This document shows, one piece after another, positions 22,268-34,500 of a stretch of DNA of 64,000 bases (position 1 is its first letter; the number at the start of each line of letters is the position of its first letter). The DNA comes from Hermodice carunculata. Taxonomy: Eukaryota > Annelida > Polychaeta > Eunicida > Amphinomidae. The position numbers were made by a program, and so were the translations under genes. The stretch is from assembly GCA_964020975.1 (NCBI GenBank), contig OZ026622.1, positions 82,989,365 to 83,053,364 on the forward strand. The letters run 5' to 3'. Under the pieces are notes generated by a model, which was given only the letters and a program-made list of their open reading frames with translations, ran no database searches and had not been told where the DNA came from.

Positions 22268-22440
22268 GTACTACAATTAATCCCAGAATGCAATTTCCCA
22301 ACATGGTGCTAATTTATTCAAAATGGCGACCGTGCATAAGATCTATTGTGACCTTTAGAATGACGTCACAGTCACTTTTTAAAGCCCAGCATTCTGTTCA
22401 AATATAAAAGGGCTGGTTCATTAGCTGTCAAGTGAATACT
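22268..22440 (+). promoter_or_regulatory. Promoter-like motif cluster (ZNF143-like, YY1-like, CRE, TATA)
   Basis: ACTACAATTAATCCCAG (22270 onward) resembles the ZNF143 element ACTACAATTCCCAG with a 3-base insertion, and is followed by AATGC as in the usual motif. AAAATGGCGACC (about 22319) matches the YY1 core. TGACGTCA (22361-22368) is a perfect cAMP-response element. TATAAAAGGG begins at 22403, about 40 bases after the CRE. A TCATT initiator-like site follows about 26 bases later. The order and spacing suit a plus-strand core promoter, with the proximal motifs also capable of bidirectional firing. A donor-like GAAG|GTACAT lies near 22485, but no coding exon is recognised. Confidence 0.42.
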
Positions 22441-22479
22441 CAAAACAATTATTCAAAAGTTCTCAAATGACAACCCAGA

Positions 22480-22889
22480 AGTGAAGGTACATGTATATTC
22501 CCAAGTTTGAAGAGAATCCAGCATGCAGTTTGGGACAAGTTGAAAATAGTGAAAACTCCATTCATAAGGTAGTCATGTGACCTGGAGTATGGGATCAAGG
22601 TCAGCCATGTGCATCTCATTTTACAATGTAGCCCTTACACAGGACCATCACCATGTGCAATATTGAAGTGGTGGCTGAAATAATTTTAGTAATATCAAAG
22701 GAACAGTGCAAGTAACTAGACAGTATGACCTTGAAAATATATGACATCAATGTCGGGCATGTGCACTGTGCTACTGGCCCTGTAGGAGGACTGTCACTGT
22801 GTCCAATACCAGTCATCATTCACAGTTTGGGAGCCATCATTCTTTAAATGAAAAGTGACAGGATCCACTAGTATCAAGATATAAGCCAA
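22480..22889. repeat. Degenerate dispersed repeat (CCAAGTTTGAAGAGAATCC family)
   Basis: 'CCAAGTTTGAAGAGAATCCA' and 'GGATCCACTAGTATCAAGAT' type phrases recur at 23166, 23570, 23716, 28130-28360 and 29145. They belong to the dispersed tandem-core repeats of this window. Confidence 0.5.
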
Positions 22890-23069
22890 TACAGTGGTCC
22901 CCCTCTTATAAGGCCCCTCTCACCAAAGACCCCCTCTTGAAAGGCCAGCGTTTTTGTACAGAAAGTATGGTATTTCCATTATATTCTCCCCCTCAAGAGA
23001 GGCCACCCCTCTTATAAGGCCACTTTTTGGCTGCATTTGGGGTGGCCTTATAAGAGGGAGGCCACTGTA
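22890..23069. mobile_element. TA-flanked MITE, 'CCCCTCTTATAAGG' subfamily
   Basis: The element at 22892-23067 is flanked by TA (22890-22891 and 23068-23069). The left end is CAGTGGTCCCCCTCTTATAA. The right end read inward is CAGTGGCCTCCCTCTTATAA. Same ends, without shared interior, as the 41315 copy. Confidence 0.82.
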
Positions 23070-23299
23070 TGTCAGTTTGACCTTTTAAGATCAATCACTG
23101 TCAAAATTAACACCATCAAAAGAAATCCCAATAGTACTTTCCCATTAATCATGTTGACGTTTAATCTAATTAGTAACCATGGGCCCAGGATCCACCATTA
23201 TTGAGATACAAGCCAATACATCAGTTTTACCTTCCAAGGTCCCTCAAAGTCAAATGAACAACACTAAAAGAAACCTCATCAGTACTTTTCTTTTGGTGT

Positions 23300-23541
23300 T
23301 TAACCCTTTCCCCCTTAAACCGGCCAAAACCAGCTGGTGGTCAAATGCTGTCTGCTTAAGTGTTTTCAATTAATTTCAACAGTAATGAAGAACAATTTTG
23401 AATGAGAATTGTAGATGAGCCCTATTAAGATCACATGTCCCATGTCAACAACTTTCCTTGGCATGAGTTGGGCACTTAGTGCCCAACTCATACCAAGGAA
23501 AGTTGTTGACTCAAATGTTAATTCAAGGGGGGAAGCGTTAC
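23300..23541 (-). mobile_element. TTAA hairpin MITE, CCCTTTCCCCCTT subfamily, full copy
   Basis: The element at 23304-23537 is flanked by TTAA (23300-23303) and TTAC. Ends are CCCTTTCCCCCTTAAAC and, inward from the right, CGCTTCCCCCCTTGAAT. The hairpin starts GTCAACAACTTTCCTTGG (23445) with GGGCACTTAGTGCCC at the tip, and closes CCAAGGAAAGTTGTTGAC with a single mismatch over about 33 pairs. Relative to the 4872 copy, arm differences occur on both sides and keep pairing. Confidence 0.86.
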
Positions 23542-24140
23542 ATTTTGTAATAGTAATATAAACCTAGGGTCAACCACATCTGAGATATACACCAATGTGT
23601 CAGATTTTCTGCTTTATCTACAGTTACATTGCTGGTTGACATAAACATACTCTTATAATGATTTGTACAACAATTTTCACTTTAAAACTTTGTGTAAAGT
23701 AAAGGTATCCCCATCAAGTTTGAAGAGAATCCAGCATGAATTTTCTGAGAAATAAAAAATAATGAAAACAAACAAAAACAAAAAAAATAAAACAAAAATA
23801 AATAAAATAAAATAAAACAAGAGGGCTGTGTGAACAGCCTATGCTCAGCTGACCTAGACATTCATCACACTTGCAGCTCTGTGATCTTGGGAAAGGATCA
23901 AGGTCACCCATGTTCTGAGTAAGCCTGACCTTTATGGAAGAACACTAACATGTGCAACATCAAGGTTCAAGTAGTTCTCAAGTTATAGTGAAGAGTAAAA
24001 TTCATGTATATTGCACTGTGACCCCAAAAACGAGGTCAAGATCATTCATGTACTGTCTAAGCATGACCTTCATACAAAAACATTAACATGTGCAGCATCA
24101 CAGTACTAACTTAAAACAGATCTCAAGTTATCAAGTAAAC
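23542..24140. other. Dispersed-repeat debris, no gene
   Basis: Phrases such as GAGATATACACCAATGTGTC and AAGTTTGAAGAGAATCCAGC belong to the repeats seen at 22.5 and 28.1 kb. An A-rich stretch (23760-23820) precedes GTGTGAACAGCCTATGCTCA, which recurs inverted near 32050. Confidence 0.5.
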
Positions 24141-25690
24141 AGTAAATCTCATGTCAGTTGTCCGGTGAATTAGCATTAGAATGCCCATTGACTTACATAG
24201 TAATCAATAGGAAAGCTGCATTGACTGATAAGTTCCCGAATTGAAAAAAATCCTTAAAAATCAGAAATCCAAAGCAGTGCCAGCTAGTAAACAACATTGT
24301 TTTACCCCTCCACAAGAACATATCCATCACATCCCAGCTTAATCTGAGTGACAGTTCTGAGAACAAGTGAAAAAATAGCAAAAACATACAAAAAATTCAT
24401 AAAAAATTAGAAAAAAATTGCAGCACTACCTGGTGAACAAATTGGGAACAAGGTGTCCCTGCGAGTGTCTATGTGCGATATCAAAGCAATTGGGTGAGCG
24501 GTTTCGGAGAAGAAGAGTTTTTAAGGTTTGCCCCAAAAAAGAACAAAAAAATTCATAAAAAAATAAAAAAATCAATAGAGTGTGACCATTTGAACAAACC
24601 TGGTAGAAACCCACCCAAGGTACATTGCCACCAAGTTTGAAGTTATTTTGGATGACGGTTTTGGGGAAGAAGTCAAAAATGTGAATTAGCATTAGAATGC
24701 TCATTGACTTCCATAGTAATCAATAGGAAAGCTGCATTGACCGATAAGTACCTGAATTGAAAAAATTGTTAAAAATCAGGAATCCGCAGCATTCCCACAT
24801 AGTGAACAACTTTGTTTGACCCTTCTACAAGGAACATATACACCATGTTTCAGCTTAATCTGAGTGACGGTTGTGGAGAAGAAGTGGAAAATAGCTATAA
24901 CACACAAAAATTCTTTAAAAAGTTAGAAAAAATTGCAGCGCCACCTGGTGAACAATTAAAAACTAAGAGTCCCAAACTGTCTTCCTGAGTGATATCAAAG
25001 CAATTGGGTGAGCGGTTTCGGAGAAGAAGAGTTTTTAAGGTTTGCCCCAAAAAAGAACAAAAAAATTCATAAAAAATAAAAAAATCAATAGAGTGTGACC
25101 ATTTGAACAAACCTGGTAGAAACCCACCCAAGGTACATTGCCACTAAGTTTGAAGTTAATCTGGATGACGGTTTTGGGGAAGAAGTCAAAAATGTGAATT
25201 AGCATTAGAATGCTCATTGACTTCCATAGTAATCAATAGGAAAGCTGCATTGACTGATAAGTTCCTGAATTGAAAAATTATTAAAAATCAGGAATCCGCA
25301 GCATTCCCACATAGTGAACAACTTTGTTTGACCCTTCTACAAGGAACATATACACCATGTTTCAGCTTAATCTGAGAGATGGTTGTGGAGAAGTCGAAAA
25401 TAGCTATAACACACAAAAATTCTTTAAAAAGTTAGAAAAAATTGCAGCGCCACCTGGTGAACAAATTTGTGATATCAAAGCAATTGGGTGAGCAGTTTCG
25501 GAGAAGAAGATTTTTTAAGATTTGCCCAAAAAAAAGAACTAAAAAAATCCTAAAAAATCCAAAAATCACTGGACCGTGACCATTTGAACAAACTTGGTAG
25601 ACACCCACCCAAAGCACATCCCCACCAAGTTTGAAGTGGATCTGGGTGACTGTTTTGGAGAAGAAGTAAAAAATATAAATTGTTGAAGGA
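24141..25690 (-). repeat. Higher-order tandem repeat, ~515-bp unit of three related subunits
   Basis: GTGAATTAGCATTAGAATGC marks unit starts near 24167, 24685 and 25197, giving periods of 518 and 512. Each unit contains three homologous blocks ending in GACGGTTTTGGGGAAGAAG, GACGGTTGTGGAGAAGAAG and GAGCGGTTTCGGAGAAGAAG, spaced about 213, 149 and 151 bases apart. The array ends with a GGACGGATGGACGGAGGACC segment near 25685. The same family occurs at 2.1-3.0 kb and, on the other strand, at 49.4 kb. ORFs on the minus strand are repeat by-products. Confidence 0.85.
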
Positions 25691-26316
25691 CGGATGGACG
25701 GAGGACCATAAGATAATGAGCTAAGAGCTAATGAACAAAAATTGCAGCACAATATGGTGAATAAAATTAAAGTCTATGGATTTTGAAAAGTGTTTCCACA
25801 TAATTTAATATTCTTTTATCACTTAATTATTCTAAATTCATGCCCTTAATTTTCTAAATCAAAGGTGGAGTTTGTATTTGCCTATGTAAAATAACATGAT
25901 AAATGATTCAAATGGACAAACTAGACATACCTCCAATGCACGCATTGGCTGAAGGGTCGGCCATTTGCTGAAATTAAGTGAAGATGACTCCGAAATCTAA
26001 TCAGTTCAACTTGCCAGGTAAGGAAAGCATAATGCCAAATTCGAGCAAAATCCATGACAGCCTCTGTAGATATCGCGGTAACAAGAATGTGCACATCTGG
26101 ACAGACGGACAACCTGAAAACAGAAAGGGTGCCCCCCCCCCATGGGGAGGACCCTTAATAATTCAGAAATGTAAAGCTAAAAACTTGAAATGCCTCACAA
26201 TGCAATTTATTAAAATTTTAGATTCTATAAAAATTTGTGATCTACATGTAGATAATAATGTGCAAGTGAAATATCATTAAAGTGTGTGTGTCAACACACA
26301 CTTTTTTGTTTTTCCT
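25691..26316. other. Non-coding, nothing recognised
   Basis: Contains a C run (about 26132-26141) and a short palindrome of GTGTGTG/CACACAC near 26282-26302. No gene is supported. Confidence 0.5.
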
Positions 26317-26496
<180 letters not shown>

Positions 26497-26539
26497 ACCA
26501 GCAAATTTGTCCAACACTTTTCTCAAACACTATTATACA

Positions 26540-27010
26540 TAGAAACTCCAAACTTGGCATGATTGTACCTACATACAAGGAGTTTGACCATTTTATACAA
26601 AAGAATGAAGATGTTTAAATTATGCAAATTAGGGGCATTTGAAATTTTAAATCTTGGATATCGTCAAAAGTATAACAGATAGAGATGTCATTCCAACTTC
26701 TACTAGGGGGTTATTGAACATTGCGCATTGAATGAATTTAAAACAAATGTCGTAGCAATTTAAATTATGCTAATTAGCAGCATTTGAAATTTTAAAACTT
26801 GAATATCTTCAAAACTATTATAGATAGAGACGTCATTTTAACTTCTACTAGGGGGTTATTGACCATTGCGCATGTAATAAATCTAAAACAAAAGTTCTAG
26901 CAATTTAAATTATGATAATTAGCAGCATTCGAAATTTTAAGTCTTGAATAACTGCAAAGCTAGAATAGATAGAGATGCCATTCAAACTTCTACTCCTGTG
27001 TTATGGAATA
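26540..27010 (+). repeat. 145-bp tandem core repeat, about three units
   Basis: TTTAAATTATG.(A/T)AATTAG marks unit positions near 26615, 26759 and 26904, a period of 144-145. Units also share GATAGAGA.GTCATT and TTCTACTAGGGGGTTATTGA. It belongs to the group of families with about 145-bp cores. Confidence 0.85.
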
Positions 27011-27826
27011 GTTGTACATTACCATACCAATATGCTTTGAAGACACAAACACTGATTTGCTATGCAGCAAATCATCTTTACTAGTTTCCATTTACTTTCT
27101 TTGTTTTCATCATGCTCATGTGGAGCCTATCAAATTCAAAGTCTCACTCATTAAGCAAAGTTCACAACATATCTAAGCTTTGAATATAAAAAAAAGTGCT
27201 GTAAATGATATTTGGGCTGTTTTATAACTAGTATAAACAATACTATGTCTTGTCATGCTGTTATTCATCTACAGATTCCTTTTGAATTAAAGGAAACCAG
27301 GCTAAATGTAGGCCTACAGAGCCTTGAAGCTCTTCAATGCTGTCTTGGCAGAAAGCAAACTACAATACAACTAGGATAAGGGTGCTGTCCCCTATACAGA
27401 AACTGATGTAACTACAATATGGTGTCACAGTACTTCTGCACATGGCTGCATGAAATCACACGTATGGATTTTGGTTTTACTCTGCACATTTTAAGGAGGG
27501 CCTTTGATGAATGTTCAAACTTCACTGGCAATCATTCATGGGGAAATCCACTTGTATGTGCAGAAATACTCTGTGCATCTGAGCACACATGCCAGAATAA
27601 AGTGCAAGCTTATAGCACTTTATTTCTGTGCGCAACTTCTTTTGGCGCCATTGTGAGCCCCTAATGCCTTACTGCTGCTGGCTGCCATGTTGTCACCTAC
27701 TTCTCCCATCTGAAAATATTTCTTTGCCCATTGGACTGGACACCATAAACTAAAATAAATAAAAACTGACATATATGTTCTTTATTTTGTTTTTGAATAA
27801 AATTTGCTGGTATATGGCAATGTAAA
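27011..27826. other. Non-coding; small hairpin at 27592-27630
   Basis: CAGAATAAAGTGC and GCACTTTATTTCTG form a 13-pair stem around a short loop. The 81-aa frame (27419-27664) over it has no known domain. Confidence 0.5.
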
Positions 27827-28010
27827 TACAATAAACCCTGTTTTGAGAGACTGTCCTTAGGGCAGGCCAAAAGGTGGTCACATAAGGCGGGTGGTCTCTC
27901 AAAAGAGGTGCTATAACATGGGAAAGATGACAAAAGGGACATGGTACACATGGGCTGAAAAGACTGATGGTCTTTCCTCCTGATGGTCTCTCAAAACATG
28001 TATCACCCTA
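27827..28010. mobile_element. TA-flanked MITE, copy with weathered ends
   Basis: TA (27827-27828), then CAATAAACCCTGTTTTGAGA, the internal GGGCAGGCCAAAAGGTGGTC block, and a right end read inward GGGTGATACATGTTTTGAGA followed by TA (28009-28010). It aligns throughout with the copies at 54986 and 57083. Confidence 0.75.
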
Positions 28011-29207
28011 TTTTCAATGAAACATTTGTCCATGTTTCCATGTTTTGAAACTCTTAAGTTGACAAACGTGTATTTTTTTTGCAATACACAGGCTCACAAT
28101 TGGATACGTGTATCGTGGCTTCCTGTACTGCAATGCACCGTTCCATCCCTAGTTATATGTAAACACGGGCTTAAGATCTACCATTGGCAAGATATAAGCC
28201 AATATATATTGGTTTCACCTTTCAAGGTCACTCAAGTTCAAAATTAACCCCACCAAAAAGAAACTTGATCCATACCTTCCTATTAGTGTTTAATAATAAC
28301 CATGGGCCTAGGATCCACCATTACGGAGATATAGGCCATTACATAGAATAAAAATATAAATGTGCAGAAGTTTCACTCAAATATATTTTTCCTTCAAGGC
28401 TAAAGACAATTAATTTCTTATAAAACCATTCTGGACATACGACACTTTAAAAGAATGCATACATGTCTATGATTTTAGAGGGGTACCACCAAAAATAAAG
28501 AGATTGGGGCTCTGAAGCTCAAGAATGCATACTGATAGGCCAAAACATTCTGTCACTTATTTTACATTGCACATACCTGTATTCATATTGGCTAAAAGTC
28601 TGTATGGTGCCTAGTTATGATTACATATAGTTGTAAAATCTTTGTGTTAACAGTTGATCGAAAATGATTACAGAAGCTGTTTAATTAATTTTCAACCTAG
28701 GTCAAAACCCCCAGAAATTATAAACACATAATGTAGATACATTTGGTATGGTAAAGTCAGAATCATTTTTTCTAAATTTCGACAACCCATGTATACCCAA
28801 CCACTGTTCCATTTGCACCTAGTTCCATGGACTATGTATAGCTCCCTTAACTGCAAGGCAACACCTGGTGATATTTCTATTATTTGCAAGTGACACTAGA
28901 TGTCACCATTGTATTGAGCTGATATACACACCATCAATATTACAAGAGAAGCATGATGATCCTGTGCTATACTGATTGGAGTCTCAGGCTTCTGCAAGTA
29001 CAGACTTTACTGCTCTATTATTGTATTAGTACTTACCAGTAAGTGACAAAAAGGTAAATCATTCAAAATCCAAATTAACTTAAAATATGACCAAAAAAAA
29101 CAAAAACAAAAACCCACAGGTAATTTCCAATTTACATACATTTGGTAGAACCATCGGCCTAGAATCCACCATTACATATACCCAGATATAAGCCAACATG
29201 TCGGTTT
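28011..29207. repeat. Degenerate CATGGGCCTAGGATCCACC family and unique sequence
   Basis: Repeat units near 28130-28250 and 28290-28350 share CATGGGCCTAGGATCCACCA and GATATAAGCCAATA with 23170 and 29145. The remainder looks unique, with no gene. Confidence 0.5.
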
Positions 29208-29376
29208 TTAAGTCTTTCAGTGCCAATCACGTCAAAAGTCGATCTACTGAAGTGATTGCAACTAGTCTGAATTGTCATTAGGATCTAAGATTCATTTTCC
29301 TCATAAAAAGACTTTTCATTCAAGTTCCAGAGACAAGCTGTTGACTCAGTCCAAAATTTGTCACTTAAAGAGTTAA
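29208..29376 (+). mobile_element. TTAA hairpin MITE, internally deleted
   Basis: The element at 29212-29372 has TTAA on both sides (29208-29211 and 29373-29376). Ends are GTCTTTCAGTGCCAATCA and, inward from the right, CTCTTTAAGTGACAAATT. Only one hairpin arm remains (ACAAGCTGTTGACTCAGTCC), so about 70-80 bases including one arm are missing compared with full copies. Confidence 0.75.
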
Positions 29377-30115
29377 GATTTGGTCAAAAAATCAACCGTA
29401 AAATCCACAAATCACTGAAGCATGACCTTTGGAAAATTTGGTTGAGACCCATCCAAAGTACATTTCCACCAAGTTTGAAGTGGCTCTGACTGAGTCAGCT
29501 GAGCTAAAAAAAAAAAAAAGATTAAAAAATGGCCTTAACACACAAAGCTTTATTGCAAAAACTGGGGGCCAAAAAGTGAACTATGAGACCCTGAGTGACC
29601 TTGTATGCAATATCAAAGCAATGGCCCAAGTAAAGCTCCTGTGAAGAAGATTTTCCTTTTATCAAACTCATAAAAAAAAACACAAAAATTACTCATCATC
29701 ATCTTCAGAAACCTGGTAGAGTCCCAGCTGGGAAAAAACATATATATGTGTGAAAATAAAGCATTCCATACAAACCATATGACAATATTTCTATATATGC
29801 ACTGCATTGCTACAAGCATAAATGTACAGTAGCACACTTACTGACACATGGACCCAAAGTTTAATATCCCATACCTTCATCAAACTAATACACCCTGATC
29901 ACCTTTAGTCAAATTTATCCTGAAAAAAAATTAATGCAATTCTGTTTAGCTGTCCTAGAGAGGCCAAAAATGTCCTTAACAAAAAAGAGAAGAAAAAAAA
30001 TAATTGCAGTGCCACCTGGTGGCCAATATATGGACTATGGGACCTCCGGTGACACCGTATGCAATATCAAAACAAATGAGCCAGTAGTTCTTGAGAAGAA
30101 CTCCTTTGCGGAGAT
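29377..30115 (-). repeat. AGCTCAGCTGAC-family fragments
   Basis: Blocks such as TTTCCACCAAGTTTGAAGTG, the terminal GACTGAGTCAGCTGAGCT (about 29490-29507) and GCAGTGCCACCTGGTGGCCA (about 30007) are pieces of the dispersed family at 24.1-25.7 kb. The 144-aa frame at 29934-30368 reads through repeat sequence and is not considered a gene. Confidence 0.6.
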
Positions 30116-33100
30116 TGGGTACATTGCGCCCATTGACCTACACCAAGGAAAGCTATCATCTCCTCTCAGTGATACTCTGATTAGGAATGGATCTAGGAAA
30201 TACATGCATGGACAATCAATACTCTACAATCATACATACAGGTTCAACAGGCACCAAATGCTCTGCATAGTTCTAAGACCCCCCCTCCCCCCCAAAAAAA
30301 AATATATGCATATACACATATACATCTTTCCTTGGTGCAGGTGCCTAACCTGCATCAGGGAGATCTGATGACCTGGTGCATTCTATCCTGATATCATGAT
30401 AGGTCTAACCAACAGTTCTTATTCGAAATACTTGTCATGAACAAAATAAAAAACAAAACAAAAAAAAAAAAGAGAAAGAAAAACTTCAGAAAATTTTTTT
30501 ATTGCTATGACATAAATATCCAGCCACTTTAAGTTGGATTGGGGGGGGGGGGGGAGCGGTTTCATAGCCAAATTTCAATATTTACTTCAACAATGGCACT
30601 CGGGTACTTTTCACACATGACGAGGTTGTAGCCTCCTCAACTGCCCTTCCACAGTCAGAACCCAGGACTGTAACATAGTTTGCTTTCTGTTTTAATATTC
30701 ACTATCAGACATTTTAGGCTTACATGTTTTCTGTTAGGTAAACCCCCAGGGGCTACAGGTAGCAAGAAGCGGCCTACGACAGTTGCATGTTTGCCTAATT
30801 GTACTTAAAATCCTGTTAAGAAAAAATGTTTTGATAGCATGTTTTTGGTATAAATGCTAATGACTTCCATTCTTTTCTGACATGCCTAAATGCACATTTA
30901 CTCACTATTAAAAAATTACTCAAAATTGACAGTATTTTCTCAAGTGTCACAAACCTGACACATTAAGTTGACACATTGACTCAGGGTTGGCAGTTAAATA
31001 GAGCTTAATTGTTTGAGGAGTAGGTGTCATCATGGAGTTTGTTTTACATCTCTGGTACAGGATGTACATTGTTGCAGTCCTTGTTAGGATTTTCCTTGGT
31101 TTGTACAGGTGGTCTAGCTGCAACTGTTTATTTTACAATCACTGGGACTGAATATAATGCCCCAGCTTGTTTCCACTTCAGTTAAACATTGGCGGATGGT
31201 TTAACTAGGAAAAGCTGTCCTGCTAGAAAGGGTACATTTTGGTTCAGGGGTAAGTCAAATTGTTCTTATCTGAACCTGTACTATGAAAGTTTGGTAATTA
31301 TGGTTTGTTTGACAGGTATTCTTCTTTGATATGAAGCTCTGCATTTACAAGCAAAACTTCACATATTTAGCTAATTCATCAATTGCCACGTTCATATTTA
31401 TTCATTATTATGTGGGTTGTCTTTGCTGAATATTTAGCTTAGGCAAGGAGCCGCTACTCAGAGAGACGTGTACGGGTAAAAGGCTCCGAAACATGTCGAG
31501 TAGTTACCCGCTGAAGACCCTTTCATTTATTTGGGCTGATACAGCCTATGTCAAAATTTTACAGAGGAACGTGTGCAATATAGACAATAGTAATTCCATA
31601 TATATACAGGTTAGACAGGGACAGGTTAGCTTATGGAGAGTAAAGAGTTCGAACTGCGGAATAGGATATTGACTACTAGGAAGTGGTTCTGGGCAAAAAG
31701 ACACAAATACAATAGTTTCTTTTCAGTTTTGAAGTAATAACTTTCAGTACCATACCAAATAGTAATATCTTCAGGTAAAACTAAGAATCTACTTCATGGA
31801 AAACTGTACTCAATAGACCAATCCATATGATTCAAGTTTGCTTGTTTTACTTTTTCAGTAAAAACAGAACACTGGGTCATGTATCCTATGTTACAGTAAT
31901 GTACCAATGAAAATTGAAACATTCATCTCTGGCTATACTGTAAGCTCAGATTTCAGCTCAGTTCAGCGGGCCTCAGTTCTTCTTTGCTCATTCAAAGCGT
32001 GACTGAAGATGAAGGTTGAGACTAATTTGGGATGAACATGTCTACGCAAGCTGAGCATAGGATGTTCACACACGCTTTTAATTTAAATCCCAAAGTCAGC
32101 TTTTTTTTATTTCATTATTTTATTTTTCATCACTTCTAAGTTACATTTAAATTCATTTACTTGCATGGGCTGTTCACATGTCTTTTAAGTTTATAATAAA
32201 TTCAGTTATTGAATTGATTGATTGATTGATTTACTTATTATTTATTGAATTTTATTTATTTGGGCTTTTTTTCTCTCTTTTACTCTTCATTTCTTTTACT
32301 TATTTATTAATTTACACTGTAGTTAAACCTTTTAACTTATGGTAGCTGGCTCCTTCTGATGCACTTATATAACAACTTGTTCAGGTTTGAGTTCACCTTT
32401 TTTGGCTGTTTTCACATCTACACCCAAAAAAGTATATTTTCTATGTTGTACAGATGGGTATTTCACTTTGATATATAAAAAGTTTGTAAATTTGATTTTT
32501 TAAAAACTCAAGCAACACCAGTCTTCAGTCAAGGGATGAAGGTTTTCTTTGAATTTTGAAACATGTGCACTATAAATAAGTGATAGAAGCTTCACATTTT
32601 GTTAAATCACACTTTTTACCCCAATGTAGGTGCACTATTTTTTGTTTCCCTTTGAATATAATTTGAGTTTTTTGGTAATTCCATATGATTTCAACCAATC
32701 TTGATAACTTCTTCATTTTTTTTTAAAACAAAAGTCATAGAAGGAAAGACAATATTGCAAAGCAAAGAGTCCACCCCTACATTAGAACCTTATCATTTTG
32801 ATTCAAATTGATTTTATCAAAATTGGTTAATTCATTTTTTGCACAACTGTCTCTAAAAAGCATTCATAATGCAGAAAGATTCTTCCTCGTTTTTTTTTGC
32901 ATTCAAATCTGGCCCAGCCTATTGTATTGATTAACTTTTAATATTTGCCACACTAACTGTCGAGGAAAAAAAAATTTTTAGACATTTACATCTAAGAGGT
33001 GACTGAATCATGTGATTGTGATCCAAACATCATTGTCCTTGACTGTGTAATCAAGTACAAAATATGACGGACTCTGAGAACACTCATTGAAAGTCTATAT

Positions 33101-33600
33101 ACACTTTGTGTGCTTCATTTTCAAATAAAAACTGATCATTACAATGTGAAACTTCTGTGAAGATCAATAGTGCATCTCACAGAAAAAAAAAATGGTAAAG
33201 AGTCATTTTGAAAATCTGCAGTGTTCAAGCCAGGTAAAGTAAACTTTCAAGCATACCTCTGCCACCTGAAGGATAATTGAAAGGATTTTTGTGACATCAA
33301 AAGGCAACTTGTTGCCTGAGCCAGCTTTGCAAAACTCAGATCATCTCGGAGTGAATCAGATTTGGGAAGTATGGTCCAACAGCACTTTTGTCAGTGTTAA
33401 AAAAACACATAATACATGGGGATTGGCAATCGTTTTTTGAAACTTCATTTTTTTACCCCCATTGTTGATACATGTTATTACATGTGGACTGGTACTCTGT
33501 GGTTAACTAAGATAGCCCACTCTTTTTGGCTAAAATTTGCTGCTGGTCAAATGTCATCTGCTTGAATTGTTCAATGTCTCTGGCTACATTACAACAGAGT
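30116..33600. other. Long non-coding stretch
   Basis: No gene is supported. Noted are a C7TC7A9 junction (30279-30302), a G14 run (30541-30554), a 60-bp dispersed repeat (31640-31705), a GGCTCCGAAACATGTCG segment (31479-31500) resembling 3' ends of Penelope-like elements, and a fragment (about 33503-33580) of the CCCTTTCCCCCTT TTAA MITE recognisable from GGTCAAATGTCATCTGCTT. Confidence 0.5.
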
Positions 33601-33604
33601 TAGT

Positions 33605-34500
33605 ATAAATGAACAAGAGGCCTATGGGCCTAATGCTCTGCTGGCACCGAGGCTATATTGCACCTGCATCTTCATTTCAAAGTTGTGAGTCCTTAAGTGG
33701 CTTCTGAACATATAAAGCTTATGTACATTTAGTGTATAAACTGTCCACCAGATGGCCCTTCACTCCACATGTAATCATAGTTTATTTGTGCAATTCCTGT
33801 GATGGATACTGCTGCGTGTGCCAAAACAACAATCATATCAGTGAGTCCTTCATTTTTTGTCCTTAGTGACCTTGGGACAAAAGATCACCCAGATTATGAA
33901 ATACAAGAGGCCCATGCTGTCCTGACATGGCCATTGATGTCCAAGCTACACCCTGCCATTATAAAATCACCTTTCAACTTTACAGGCAAGGTGACCTCAC
34001 AAAAATAAGTCAAGGTCACTGATATTATATAACATTTAACATTAGACATGGCCTATATATCCAATAAATTTGGCAAGTCTAATCCAATTACTTTTCCAAA
34101 TATGAAATTTTATATCTTAAAACACATTTTGGCTCATAATTTCCGTCAGATTTTAGGTGGTGCATGCCACTAGTATCATTAGCAACTTAGATTTTGACTT
34201 CCCCACAATCCCACCAAATTCTGTGAAGATCCGCTAAAGATTAAAGATGCTAAGAGTGTTCACAAGATTTTCATTTTTTTTTTTTTTTTTTGACCCTATA
34301 TTACATAATATTGTAGGTGGTGCCACCAATATCGAAAGGAACCTAGATTTTCATACTCTTTAGGTGTCCTGAAAATTTGAATTAGGCTAACATCAAAACT
34401 TTTAAAGTTATCGTGCTCACAACCCAAAAGTTTACAGACGGACAGACATGAGTGATGCTATAATATAAGCTCTGCAACCTTAGGTCAGCAGAGCTAAAAA
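33605..34500 (-). repeat. Dispersed repeat ending in AGCTCTGC hairpin
   Basis: It begins with ACAAGAGGCCTATGGGCCT and GCTCTGCTGGC and ends with a perfect stem AGCTCTGC (34468-34475) and GCAGAGCT (34488-34495), preceded by GACGGACAGACATGAGTGAT. The layout mirrors the AGCTCAGCTGAC family: terminal hairpin plus adjacent GACGGACAGAC. The 69-aa ORF inside is not convincing. Confidence 0.6.

Noticed and set aside
29934-30368. 144-aa ORF
   Set aside because: Reads through dispersed core-repeat sequence (GTGCCACCTGGTGGCC and relatives), with no domain.
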